Source: Pseudoalteromonas piscicida (GTDB lineage: Bacteria; Pseudomonadota; Gammaproteobacteria; Enterobacterales; Alteromonadaceae). Taken from it: a stretch of 64,000 bases of DNA. A program made the translations under genes and the position numbers. Positions within the stretch are counted from its first letter, which is position 1. Each line of letters starts with the position of its first letter. The stretch covers positions 48,152 to 112,151 of the forward strand of contig NZ_NKHF01000001.1 of assembly GCF_002744175.1 (NCBI RefSeq). The letters run 5' to 3'. Positions 1-7,862 of the stretch are shown here, piece by piece. Below the pieces are notes generated by a model, which saw nothing but the letters and a program-made list of their open reading frames with translations, searched no databases and was not told the DNA's origin.

Positions 1-262
1 AGATTTTTTTATCGGCTACGCCATCACGATTATTATCAATGAGTGCATGCACTTTGCCCGCTTTGCGAGAGCCAACATAAACAGTGCGATCTTTGCCAAC
101 GGCCATTTGTCTGGCGTTCTCAACGTCTTTAGCAAAGTAGCTTAGCTCATACCCTGTCGGTACTGAAAGGCGTGAAAGAATATCATTAGCCAACGCATGC
201 GAGCTTAACAGTGCTGCGGCAAGTGCGGTGGTTAATGTGGTCAGTTTATTTTGTTTTTTCAT
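1..262 (-). CDS. PQQ-type sugar dehydrogenase family protein (partial, N-terminal 87 residues)
   Basis: The gene runs off the left edge, so only its N-terminus is visible. It opens with a clear Sec signal peptide (MKKQNK, hydrophobic core, cleavage likely after SSHALA). The next residues include GYELSYFAKDVENARQMAVG, then TVYVGSR and a DNNRDGVADK segment. These match the first propeller blade of the soluble glucose/sorbosone dehydrogenase family, whose members are periplasmic PQQ- or metal-dependent beta-propellers. The ATG lies one base downstream of the parE stop, which implies translational coupling to parE. Substrate and catalytic residues lie outside the window, so the family call is moderately sure and the specificity unknown. 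Confidence 0.65.
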   Translation of the reverse strand, partial: MKKQNKLTTLTTALAAALLSSHALANDILSRLSVPTGYELSYFAKDVENARQMAVGKDRTVYVGSRKAGKVHALIDNNRDGVADKKI

Positions 263-263
263 A

Positions 264-2152
264 TTAAACCTCGGCCTTATCTCCGTGCTGCTCAAGCCAA
301 ACTTTACGGTCACCAGAGCGCTTTTTAGCTAATAGCATGTCCATCATTTCAAGCGTCTGCTCAGGCTCGTCCAATGTCAGCTGTACTAACCGTCTCGTAT
401 TTGGATCCATGGTGGTTTCGCGTAATTGCATTGGGTTCATTTCACCCAGACCTTTAAATCGCTGTACATTCACTTTGCCGCGCTTTTTCTCCGCTTCAAT
501 GCGGTCTAAAATGCCCTTTTTCTCATCTTCATCAAGGGCATAGTAAACCTCTTTACCAACATCAATACGAAATAGCGGAGGCATGGCAACAAATACATGG
601 CCCTTGCGAATCAGCTCAGGGAAATGCTTTACAAATAACGCACACAACAAAGTTGCAATATGAAGTCCGTCGGAGTCCGCATCCGCAAGAATACACACTT
701 TGCCGTAGCGCAAACCAGATAAGTCTTCAGAATCAGGGTCGATACCCAGCGCCACTGAAATATCATGTACTTCCTGAGACGCTAAAATCTGTCCAGACTC
801 TACTTCCCAAGTGTTAAGGATTTTACCTCTAAGCGGCATAATAGCTTGAAACTCGCGATCTCGAGCTTGTTTTGCCGAGCCACCCGCCGAGTCCCCTTCC
901 ACCAAGAAGATTTCAGAGCGCTCTGTTTCGCTACCAGAGCAGTCGGTTAATTTGCCCGGTAAGGCTGGGCCCGAGGTTACTTTCTTACGGACTACTTTCT
1001 TCGCGGCGCGTAAACGTTTTTGCGCATTACTGATACACAGCTCAGCAAGTAATTCTGCGGTTTCTGTATGCTCGTTTAGCCATAAACTAAAGGCGTCTTT
1101 AACGATGCCTGAAACAAACGTAGCACAAGAGCGAGATGACAGTTTTTCTTTGGTTTGACCGGCAAATTGTGGGTCTTGCATTTTGACCGATAAAACATAA
1201 CTACAGCGATCCCACACATCATCTGGTGTTAGCTTAACACCACGCGGGATCAAGTTTCTAAATTCACAAAACTCACGCATGGCTTCCAGCAAGCCTTGAC
1301 GCAAGCCATTCACATGAGTTCCGCCTTGTGCGGTAGGAATTAAGTTTACATAGCTCTCTGCGATGGACTCACCACCCTCAGGTAACCAATGCAGCGCCCA
1401 ATCTACGCCTTCTGTAGATCCGCTAAAGCTTCCAGTAAAAGGAGACTTTGGCAGCACTTCATAGCCTTCAGCACTGTCTTTTAAATAATCTTCTAACCCA
1501 GCCTCATAGTGCCACTCTTGCGTTTCCTTTGTTTGTTTATTTACAAAACGAATACGCAGCCCTGGGCACAATACAGCCTTGGCTTTTAATAAGTGGTTGA
1601 GTTTTGTTAGTGAAAAATTAGCTGAATCAAAATAACTAGCATCTGGCCAAAAGTGTACAGAAGTACCGGTATTGCGTTTACCAACACTTCCGGTCACTCT
1701 TAAATCTTCGACTTTATCACCATGTTCAAATGCCATTTCGTATACTTGAGCATCACGTTTAACGGTAATCTCTACTCGAGTCGATAACGCATTTACAACT
1801 GATATCCCCACCCCGTGAAGACCACCGGAGAATTGATAATTTTTGTTAGAAAACTTACCACCAGCGTGAAGCTTGGTCAGGATCAATTCAACTCCCGGCA
1901 CTCCCTCTTCAGGTGGATATCCACCGGCATTCCTCGACCGTCATCGATCACCTCAAAAGAGTTATCTTCGTGGAGGATCACGTCGATTTTGGTGGCATGT
2001 CCGGCTAAGGCCTCATCGACACTGTTATCGATAACCTCTTGACCTAAGTGATTCGGTCGTGTGGTATCGGTATACATGCCAGGGCGGCGCTTAACGGGCT
2101 CTAAACCATTGAGTACCTCAATAGCTTCGGCATTATAGTTTTGCTGACTCAT
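264..2152 (-). pseudogene. parE: DNA topoisomerase IV subunit B, interrupted by a one-base frameshift
   Basis: ParE is the ATPase subunit of topoisomerase IV, which decatenates daughter chromosomes. Two overlapping frames encode it. Residues 1-80 (1883-2152) contain the GHKL ATP-binding start: YNAEAIEVLNGLEPVKRRPG, EVIDNSVDEAL and DDGRGMPVDIH. The remaining 545 residues (264-1901) contain FSGGLHGVG, the TOPRIM EGDSAGGSAKQ and DADSDG motifs, and the C-terminal RFKGLGEMNP. The frame breaks near 1911-1913, where the minus strand reads CACCTGAAGAG; adding one C (CACCCTGAAGAG) restores the family reading PVDIHPEEGVPGVEL and a 629-residue protein, essentially the E. coli length. ParE is normally essential, so a sequencing or assembly indel is the likelier cause. 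Confidence 0.93.
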
Positions 2153-2229
2153 AGGCTAGTTCTAGTTATCTTTTTATCCGCTAGTATATGCACAACATGA
2201 CGTTTTACGCAGCGGTTTGTGCATAGATT

Positions 2230-2793
2230 TTAAGTTCTGATATTTAAAAATTTGGCGATGGTAGCAAAATAGCGTGAAAACTCGACAAAGCTATGATCCC
2301 CACCAAACTCTATAATCTGACGACAGTGGCTATAATAACGCACGGCTTGTTCAAAAGGCAGCACCTCATCGCCTGTTTGTTGCAATAACAGCAAGTTTTC
2401 TGGACTAGTAAGCTGCTCCACATAGCACGACCTTAATGCTGCGATATGTGCTTGCGACAACTCATAATGACAATCCTGATAGGGATTGTATTGTGGTCCA
2501 AGGTAGTCGTTTAATAGTGAAAAAGGCCTAACTGCTGGGTTTATCAGCACCGCTTTACAGCCCTTATGTTGTGAAAAGTAGGTGGCGTAGTAACCGCCTA
2601 ACGAGCTACCTAATAACACAGTATCAGAATCAATGACGCTATCCAACTGTGCCATGGCGACTCGCGGGTCAAAATGGAGCCTAGGCACAAGGTAAGGCGT
2701 GGCTTTATCAGACATATATTCGCCAAATGCCGTTGCTTTGTATGATAATTCTGAGCTGTTGAAGCCGTGAATATAAACTACCTTTCGAGCCAT
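2230..2793 (-). CDS. yqiA: YqiA-type alpha/beta-hydrolase esterase
   Basis: This small cytoplasmic serine esterase of the YqiA/YcfP family has 187 residues, close to the family length. It starts with the beta-strand and oxyanion segment VVYIHGFNSS. The nucleophile elbow GSSLGG falls at residues 62-67 (Ser64), and the catalytic His lies in GGDHSF near residue 167. It sits between cpdA and parE as in E. coli; its start overlaps the 3' end of cpdA by 16 bases, so the two are probably translated together. The physiological substrate is not known from sequence; the E. coli homologue acts on short-chain acyl esters. Confidence 0.9.
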   Translation of the reverse strand: MARKVVYIHGFNSSELSYKATAFGEYMSDKATPYLVPRLHFDPRVAMAQLDSVIDSDTVLLGSSLGGYYATYFSQHKGCKAVLINPAVRPFSLLNDYLGPQYNPYQDCHYELSQAHIAALRSCYVEQLTSPENLLLLQQTGDEVLPFEQAVRYYSHCRQIIEFGGDHSFVEFSRYFATIAKFLNIRT

Positions 2794-3542
2794 CTTACCT
2801 CTGTTTCTATTCCATGCTCAGTGAAGCTAATTTGTCGATAAGCTGGACCCAAGTCGCGCTGTTGCCAATCAACCGTGTATTTCTCAAATTGAATTGAGGT
2901 AGCTGGGGTTGCAAAAACAGGCAGAGCTCGAAAACGTTGTTGATATTCATGGTGCACATGACCATGAAACAGTCCAACAACCTGATTTGTATCGACGAGT
3001 GTGTTTAGTAGTTTTGGGCCATTCTCAAGCATATGCTTATCTAAATAACCGTCAATGGGTTTAGGGTGGTGATGGGCAAACACAATGGTCTTACGATTGA
3101 GATGATGTGCCAACTCAGCCATATGCTCTTCATTGCACCACCCAGCCGGAGTCTCGCTTTTGGAGTTCACCAACAGGACTTGCCCAAACGGACCACAAAC
3201 GCGCTTGTGACAAAAAATTTGCCCGCAGCTGATCTCCTCAAGCAACGACACATCGTCATGGTTACCTGGCACCCACAGTACAGGGCACTGCAACGGGCTT
3301 TGTGCAACTAAACGGGCAAAAAGCTGATAAGACTCAGCACTATGATCCTGCGTTAAATCACCGCCAAATACCACAAAATCGAATTCTTCTTGTGCCATTG
3401 CAGCTAACGTCCGTTCGAAGTTTAAAGCGGTGTTTACACCAAAATATTCTCCGGTTTGATCAGCAAATAAGTGGCTATCGGTAAAGTGAGCAATGCGAAT
3501 TTGCGACTTCTCGACTCTCAATTCAGCATCAAACCAGGCCAT
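2778..3542 (-). CDS. cpdA: 3',5'-cyclic-AMP phosphodiesterase
   Basis: CpdA hydrolyses cAMP to AMP and so limits CRP-dependent regulation. The 254-residue protein is a class III metallophosphoesterase with the expected metal ligands in order: DSH near residue 22, GGDLTQDH, GNHDD, AHHHP and HGHVHHE. Its gene overlaps yqiB upstream by 14 bases and yqiA downstream by 16 bases, consistent with one nudF-yqiB-cpdA-yqiA-parE transcript. Gene order and motif set match the E. coli cpdA locus, so the specific function is well supported. Confidence 0.93.
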   Translation of the reverse strand: MAWFDAELRVEKSQIRIAHFTDSHLFADQTGEYFGVNTALNFERTLAAMAQEEFDFVVFGGDLTQDHSAESYQLFARLVAQSPLQCPVLWVPGNHDDVSLLEEISCGQIFCHKRVCGPFGQVLLVNSKSETPAGWCNEEHMAELAHHLNRKTIVFAHHHPKPIDGYLDKHMLENGPKLLNTLVDTNQVVGLFHGHVHHEYQQRFRALPVFATPATSIQFEKYTVDWQQRDLGPAYRQISFTEHGIETEVRWLER

Positions 3543-3984
3543 TATTTACATCCCAATTTAAATGCACTCGGCCCTTTTCCAAACACACCATCAGCCAGTC
3601 TGCTAAAAACGCATTAATTTGATACTTTTCGTCTTTTTGGTGCATATCTGGGTTGGGATAACCATAAGATGGTTTGATCCGACGGTGATAATCACGGTGA
3701 ATGACTTCAGCCACTTTTGCATCATGATATAAACGAACAGACAAGGAGAAATGCGGTAAGTGAGTGCTTACCGTGGCCATTTGTTCAATACGAATGTCGG
3801 TGGTGTATTTGCTCACCCCTTCAACACTTAAGCAGTATCGAGCCGACGCAAGATCTATCACCCGACGCTCTCCAATCGCTTCTTCTGGCAGCAACTTCAG
3901 CGCACGCAAATAATTGCGCTCGCATAGGGTAATATAGCGAGGCAGCGATTGAATATACTGCTTTGAACTCAGCACTTGTGACAA
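3529..3984 (-). CDS. yqiB: YqiB family protein (DUF1249)
   Basis: This is a 151-residue protein of the DUF1249 family, with no signal peptide or membrane segment and no enzymatic motif I can recognise. The end holds the typical DWLMVCLEKGRV segment, and the centre shows SVRLYHDAKVAEV and an RIKPSYGYPNPDMHQKDEK stretch. It lies between nudF and cpdA, the same position as in E. coli. Its function is not established; the conserved location suggests only co-transcription with nucleotide-metabolism genes. Confidence 0.88.
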   Translation of the reverse strand: MSQVLSSKQYIQSLPRYITLCERNYLRALKLLPEEAIGERRVIDLASARYCLSVEGVSKYTTDIRIEQMATVSTHLPHFSLSVRLYHDAKVAEVIHRDYHRRIKPSYGYPNPDMHQKDEKYQINAFLADWLMVCLEKGRVHLNWDVNNGLV

Positions 3985-3995
3985 AAATACGACTC

Positions 3996-4610
3996 CTAAA
4001 CTGCTTTTGAGATCCGCGCTTTATTTAATGCCAACCATTGTAGACTAATAACGGTGGCAGCGTTATCGATTTCCTCATTATCCAAACGGGCTAACGCCTC
4101 ATCAAGTGGCATCACATGCACTTTGATGTCTTCATGCTCCTCATCTAGACCAAAAACACCACCGGCCTCAGACAAATCCGCAAGCGCCAAATACAAATAT
4201 AAGCGCTCAGTTGTGCCCCCTGGGCTCGATAAGTAAGAGCGCATGTAAATTAGCTCATCTAGATCAAGACCCGCTTCTTCTTTTGCTTCTTTTCGGGCGA
4301 CAAATTCATAATCCTCACAGCCTTCGGCCATGCCAGCAATACATTCCAATAGCCAAGGGGTATTTTTCGACGCCATTGCCCCTATTCGAATTTGCTCAAT
4401 AAGTAATACATGCTCTGTGACGGGGTCATAAGGCAGGATGGCGACTGCGTGACCTCGCTCCAAAATCTCTCTGGTTACCGTTTGTGAGACTCCACCTTCA
4501 AACAATGCATGAGTAAACTGATACTTGTGAATAGTAAAAAAACCATCGAAGATTGTTTCTATAGAAGAAACATTGACGTCGCCTTTATTAAACTGACTCA
4601 AAGGTTTCAT
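3996..4610 (-). CDS. nudF: ADP-ribose pyrophosphatase (Nudix hydrolase)
   Basis: NudF cleaves ADP-ribose to AMP and ribose-5-phosphate. The 204-residue protein carries a Nudix box near residues 92-114 reading G-MAEGC-E-DYEFVAR-KEAKEEAGL. It fits GX5EX7REUXEEXGU except that Lys replaces the usual Arg. Upstream, LLIEQIRIGA and WLLECIAG match the ADP-ribose subfamily. It is the first gene of the minus-strand nudF-yqiB-cpdA-yqiA-parE block and is transcribed divergently from tolC, as in other gamma-proteobacteria. The ATG at 4610 follows an AGGATT stretch that is a weak ribosome site. Confidence 0.92.
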   Translation of the reverse strand: MKPLSQFNKGDVNVSSIETIFDGFFTIHKYQFTHALFEGGVSQTVTREILERGHAVAILPYDPVTEHVLLIEQIRIGAMASKNTPWLLECIAGMAEGCEDYEFVARKEAKEEAGLDLDELIYMRSYLSSPGGTTERLYLYLALADLSEAGGVFGLDEEHEDIKVHVMPLDEALARLDNEEIDNAATVISLQWLALNKARISKAV

Positions 4611-4688
4611 AAAATAATCCTGTATTTTTTAACAGCTACGGTTTAAAAGCTAACCAATCGACCTTATAGTAGGGTCATATCTGAATAA

Positions 4689-4744
4689 GTAAACGAAGTC
4701 GTTTACCTTTAACTTTTTCCACATTACAATACCCCAGTGGTATT
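4689..4744. promoter_or_regulatory. Two dyads in the divergent nudF/tolC control region
   Basis: The 248-bp gap between nudF and tolC contains two inverted repeats. The first, 4689-4706, is GTAAACGA-AG-TCGTTTAC, a perfect 8-bp dyad with a 2-base centre. The second, 4728-4744, is AATACC-CCAGT-GGTATT. They lie in a place that could serve both promoters. The first resembles TyrR boxes in its arms, but the spacing (N8 rather than N6 between GTAAA and TTTAC) does not fit. The regulator is unknown; operator function is inferred from symmetry and position only. Confidence 0.35.
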
Positions 4745-4858
4745 TATTATATTCTGTTACACTTGTTGGCGATGTTTTACGCATTTAGTCTTTAATTGGG
4801 CTGCAAAAACAGGGTAACATGCTGACAGTATAAAAATTGTCTAAGGACTGAGCGAAAA

Positions 4859-6205
4859 ATGAAAAAAACTCTACTATCTTTAGTTGTTGGTTTGTCGTGC
4901 GCACTTTCAAGCAGCCTGTCCCACGCGGAAGACCTACTGCAAGTATACGACATTGCAACGGCTAACGATCCTACCGTATTAAAAGCAAAAGCACAGGCTG
5001 ATGCGCAAAAATATGCGCAAGACCAAGCACTAGGGGTATTACTACCGCAACTTGGTTTTAGAATGAGCTATTCAGACGTTAACTCTGAGGGTGCACCAAG
5101 CACACAAAATGACGCTACGGGTTATACCCTGATGGAGTCAGACAGAGACACGTTTAGTCGCTCGGTGACGCTTAACCAAACTATCTTTGATATGTCGACT
5201 TGGCAGAGCTTATCTATTGCCGAGAAGCGTGCAATGCAAGCGGTAACTCAATATGAGCAACAAAAACAATCTCTGATTGTACGTATTGCCGAGGGTTATT
5301 TTAATGTGTTGAGTGCACTAGACAGCCTCGAGTTTGTGCAAGCAGAAAAACGTGCTATCGAGCGTCAGTTAGAGCAAACAAAACAGCGCTACGAAGTGGG
5401 CCTTACGGCAATCACTGATGTGCATGAAGCCAGAGCACAGTATGACCGTGCCGTAGCAGACGAAATTATCGCGGGCAATACGGTTGAAACCGCACGTGAA
5501 ACTTTACGTACCATCACAGGTAAATATCACGCGAAGCTGGATAAGTTAAATACTGAGACTTTTTCAACGGTAAAACCAACTCAGGCTCCTACTGATTTTA
5601 TCGAAGTTGCAAAAGACAAAAACTTAGACCTGCAAGTAGCAAAGTCTGCTGTAGACATCGCGAAAGACCAAATTGATTTAGCGAATGCTGGCCACTACCC
5701 AACATTAAACCTAAATGCAACTTACAGTGACTCACTGGCTGATACCACAGGTAGACAGCACGCTCCACGCGGTGACGAAACGTCTGTTTCACTCACCCTA
5801 GACGTGCCAATTTACTCAGGTGGTAGAACCGTTGCGGCAACCGATCAAGCACGTGCAAACTTTGTTGCAAGTAGTGAAGATATGGAAGCTGCGATGCGTA
5901 ACATGACCCGCTCTGTTATCACCTCATATAACCAAGTTGTGTCTGACGTTGCCACCTACCGCGCACTAGAGCAAGCAGTTGTTTCTGCAGAAAGCGCGTT
6001 GCAAGCAACTGAAGCTGGTTTTGATGTGGGTACTCGTACTATTGTTGACGTACTAGTAAGCACACAAAATCTGTATAACGCAAAACGTAATCTAGCAGAT
6101 ATTCGCTATCGTTATGTGTTGTCATCGCTTCGCTTAAAGCAAGCCGCGGGCACATTATCGCGCGCCGATCTTGAAGCCATTAACCAAGGCTTGATTGCAG
6201 ACTAA
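4859..6205 (+). CDS. tolC: TolC family outer-membrane efflux channel
   Basis: TolC forms the trimeric outer-membrane and periplasmic duct for drug efflux pumps and type I secretion. The 448-residue precursor has a signal peptide (MKKTLLSLVVGL to SLSHA, cleavage near residue 23). The mature part starts EDLLQVYDIATANDPTVLKA, as is typical of the family. Two internally homologous halves of coiled-coil helices follow, including EQTKQRYEVGLTAITDVHEA and its second-half counterpart TEAGFDVGTRTIVDVLVSTQ. Length and both halves fit TolC rather than a divergent OEP protein. It sits divergent from nudF, the standard arrangement, and is followed by a rho-independent terminator. Confidence 0.95.
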   Translation: MKKTLLSLVVGLSCALSSSLSHAEDLLQVYDIATANDPTVLKAKAQADAQKYAQDQALGVLLPQLGFRMSYSDVNSEGAPSTQNDATGYTLMESDRDTFSRSVTLNQTIFDMSTWQSLSIAEKRAMQAVTQYEQQKQSLIVRIAEGYFNVLSALDSLEFVQAEKRAIERQLEQTKQRYEVGLTAITDVHEARAQYDRAVADEIIAGNTVETARETLRTITGKYHAKLDKLNTETFSTVKPTQAPTDFIEVAKDKNLDLQVAKSAVDIAKDQIDLANAGHYPTLNLNATYSDSLADTTGRQHAPRGDETSVSLTLDVPIYSGGRTVAATDQARANFVASSEDMEAAMRNMTRSVITSYNQVVSDVATYRALEQAVVSAESALQATEAGFDVGTRTIVDVLVSTQNLYNAKRNLADIRYRYVLSSLRLKQAAGTLSRADLEAINQGLIAD

Positions 6206-6226
6206 GCGCTGCGATACATAACTTAG

Positions 6227-6254
6227 AAAAAGCCAGCTTTTGCTGGCTTTTGTA
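6227..6254 (+). terminator. Rho-independent terminator after tolC
   Basis: The hairpin AAAGCCAGC-TTTT-GCTGGCTTT is followed by TGTATTTTT, about 20 bases after the tolC stop. It separates tolC from the acyltransferase gene. Confidence 0.85.
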
Positions 6255-6310
6255 TTTTTACATCGATATCGCTAAACTAGCCCCTCCATTAGAGTCTTAG
6301 GTACATTACT

Positions 6311-7234
6311 TTGGTTACACATTCACCTTTTAAATGGTCATTTTTGGCACCTAAATATTGGCTAACTTGGCTAGGTGTCTTCTTTCTTTACATTATTTCG
6401 TGGCTGCCGCAAAAATGGCAGTTTGCAATGGGAAGAGGGCTGGGTCGTTTGGTGCATAAATATATGAAGCGACGTCGTCATATTGCGGATGTAAATTTAA
6501 AACTGTGCTTTCCACACCTCAGCGAAGCCGAGCACAAAGCTATGTTACTTAAAAATATGGAAAATACCGGCATCGCAACGCTTGAAACCGGTATGGCATG
6601 GTGGTGGCCTGAGTGGCGAGTAAACAGAGTAGTTGGCTCTATTAATGGTTTAGAACATATTGACGCTGCACAAAAGCAGAACAAAGGCGTTTTATTATTA
6701 GTGCCGCATATGTTGCACTTGGAAATGATTGGTCGAGTACTAGGCACAAAGACGCAAGGAGTAGGCTTTTACCGACCGCATAACAATGCTCTGATGGAGT
6801 TTTTTATGACTCGTGGTCGCTTGCGTTCAAATGAATACTTAGTCACGAAACGTGACGTAAAAGGCTTACTAAAAACCTTAGCTAGCAAACGCGTGTGTTA
6901 CTATCTACCAGATCAAGATTATGGCCGTAAGCGCTGCGAATTCGCCCCCTTTTTTGCCGTTCCTGATGCAGCATCAACTACTGGTACTTTATTATTTTCA
7001 GCAAGCAAGAATGCTGATACTTTAAGCTTACACTGTACGAGAGACAGTAAAGGGATGTATCATCTAGATATACAGCCTGCTATGGAGGCGTTTCCAAGTG
7101 GCAACGATCTTGCTGATGTTACTCGCGTCAACGAAAGAATGGAGCAAGCAATTAGCTGTGCACCTGATCAATACATGTGGGTTCATCGACGCTTTAAAAC
7201 GCGCCCAGACGAAAAGGCACCTTCGCTTTATTAG
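6311..7234 (+). CDS. lpxL: Lipid A biosynthesis lauroyl/myristoyl acyltransferase (LpxL family)
   Basis: The enzyme adds a secondary acyl chain to Kdo2-lipid IVA at the inner face of the cytoplasmic membrane. Its 307 residues align closely with E. coli LpxL: KYWLTWLGVFFL near the N-terminus (membrane anchor), METGMAWWWP-like ETGMAWWWPEW, the catalytic HX4E motif as HMLHLE, GFYRPHNN, PDQDYG, and a C-terminal QYMWVHRRFKTRP. The start is TTG at 6311; there is no in-frame ATG before conserved sequence, and an AGG lies about ten bases upstream. LpxL versus LpxM/LpxP cannot be settled by eye; similarity favours LpxL. Confidence 0.87.
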   Translation: MVTHSPFKWSFLAPKYWLTWLGVFFLYIISWLPQKWQFAMGRGLGRLVHKYMKRRRHIADVNLKLCFPHLSEAEHKAMLLKNMENTGIATLETGMAWWWPEWRVNRVVGSINGLEHIDAAQKQNKGVLLLVPHMLHLEMIGRVLGTKTQGVGFYRPHNNALMEFFMTRGRLRSNEYLVTKRDVKGLLKTLASKRVCYYLPDQDYGRKRCEFAPFFAVPDAASTTGTLLFSASKNADTLSLHCTRDSKGMYHLDIQPAMEAFPSGNDLADVTRVNERMEQAISCAPDQYMWVHRRFKTRPDEKAPSLY

Positions 7235-7253
7235 AGGCTTGGAGTAGTTTGAA

Positions 7254-7862
7254 ATGGCTAGGAAGAAAAAAAATAAATTATCGTCAATTTGGTTTTGGAC
7301 GAAACACCTTTCTCTTGGGGTGTTGCTTATTTGGGCTGCCTACTATTTTCTTTTTGGTGCCTCAAAAAGCATGAACTTTAAAGAAACCACCAACGTCGCC
7401 GCGCAAGGTCTGTCGCAATTTTACGAAAGTTTTAGAAATAGAATAAGTAACCGCGATACCGATCGCGAAAAGTATGTGATCACCCTAGGAAAACCCACTT
7501 TTCCTTTGGATGATGCGCTAGCGCAACGTGCGTTAGCAGTAAAACCATCTAACTCAAGGTGGACAGGAGAAAAGCAACCCAGACGCTTTGAAACCGGAGA
7601 CACCTTAAAAGACGTGCTATCACAGCAAGCAAAAGCAGAAGGGATAGAGCTATTTTGGTATTTAGAGCGGGACTATGTGGTGAAATACCACTTCCGCCTC
7701 GATACGGACTTTGTCACCGCGCTTTACCAAGTCGGTACGGCAATCAACGACGACTTTGAGTTTCAGGTATATACCTTTTTCTGCCCTCGCGAGCGAGCAG
7801 CGGTGATCACGGAAAATCCACCGCTGTATGTTCGAGAAAATTGTCGCAAGCTGGCAGGTTAA
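7254..7862 (+). CDS. Membrane-anchored protein with TcpQ-like domain
   Basis: The 202-residue protein has a lysine-rich N-terminus, one membrane segment around residues 17-35 (LSLGVLLIWAAYYFLFG) and a periplasmic C-terminal domain. That domain contains WTGEKQPRRFETGDTLKDVL, then GIELFWYLERDYVVKYHFR and FVTALYQVGTAINDDF. This pattern matches the TcpQ/PilL C-terminal type domain, found in pilus secretin-associated proteins. A GGAG lies 12 bases before the ATG. It follows lpxL by 19 bases, probably in the same transcript, and its stop overlaps the convergent glnE stop by two bases. No pilus secretin gene is nearby, so its role is unclear. Confidence 0.7.
   Translation: MARKKKNKLSSIWFWTKHLSLGVLLIWAAYYFLFGASKSMNFKETTNVAAQGLSQFYESFRNRISNRDTDREKYVITLGKPTFPLDDALAQRALAVKPSNSRWTGEKQPRRFETGDTLKDVLSQQAKAEGIELFWYLERDYVVKYHFRLDTDFVTALYQVGTAINDDFEFQVYTFFCPRERAAVITENPPLYVRENCRKLAG

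Noticed and set aside
4689..4706. TyrR box or CpxR box upstream of tolC
   Set aside because: The dyad has N8 between GTAAA and TTTAC rather than TyrR's N6, and is an inverted rather than direct repeat as CpxR needs. It is kept only as an unassigned dyad.
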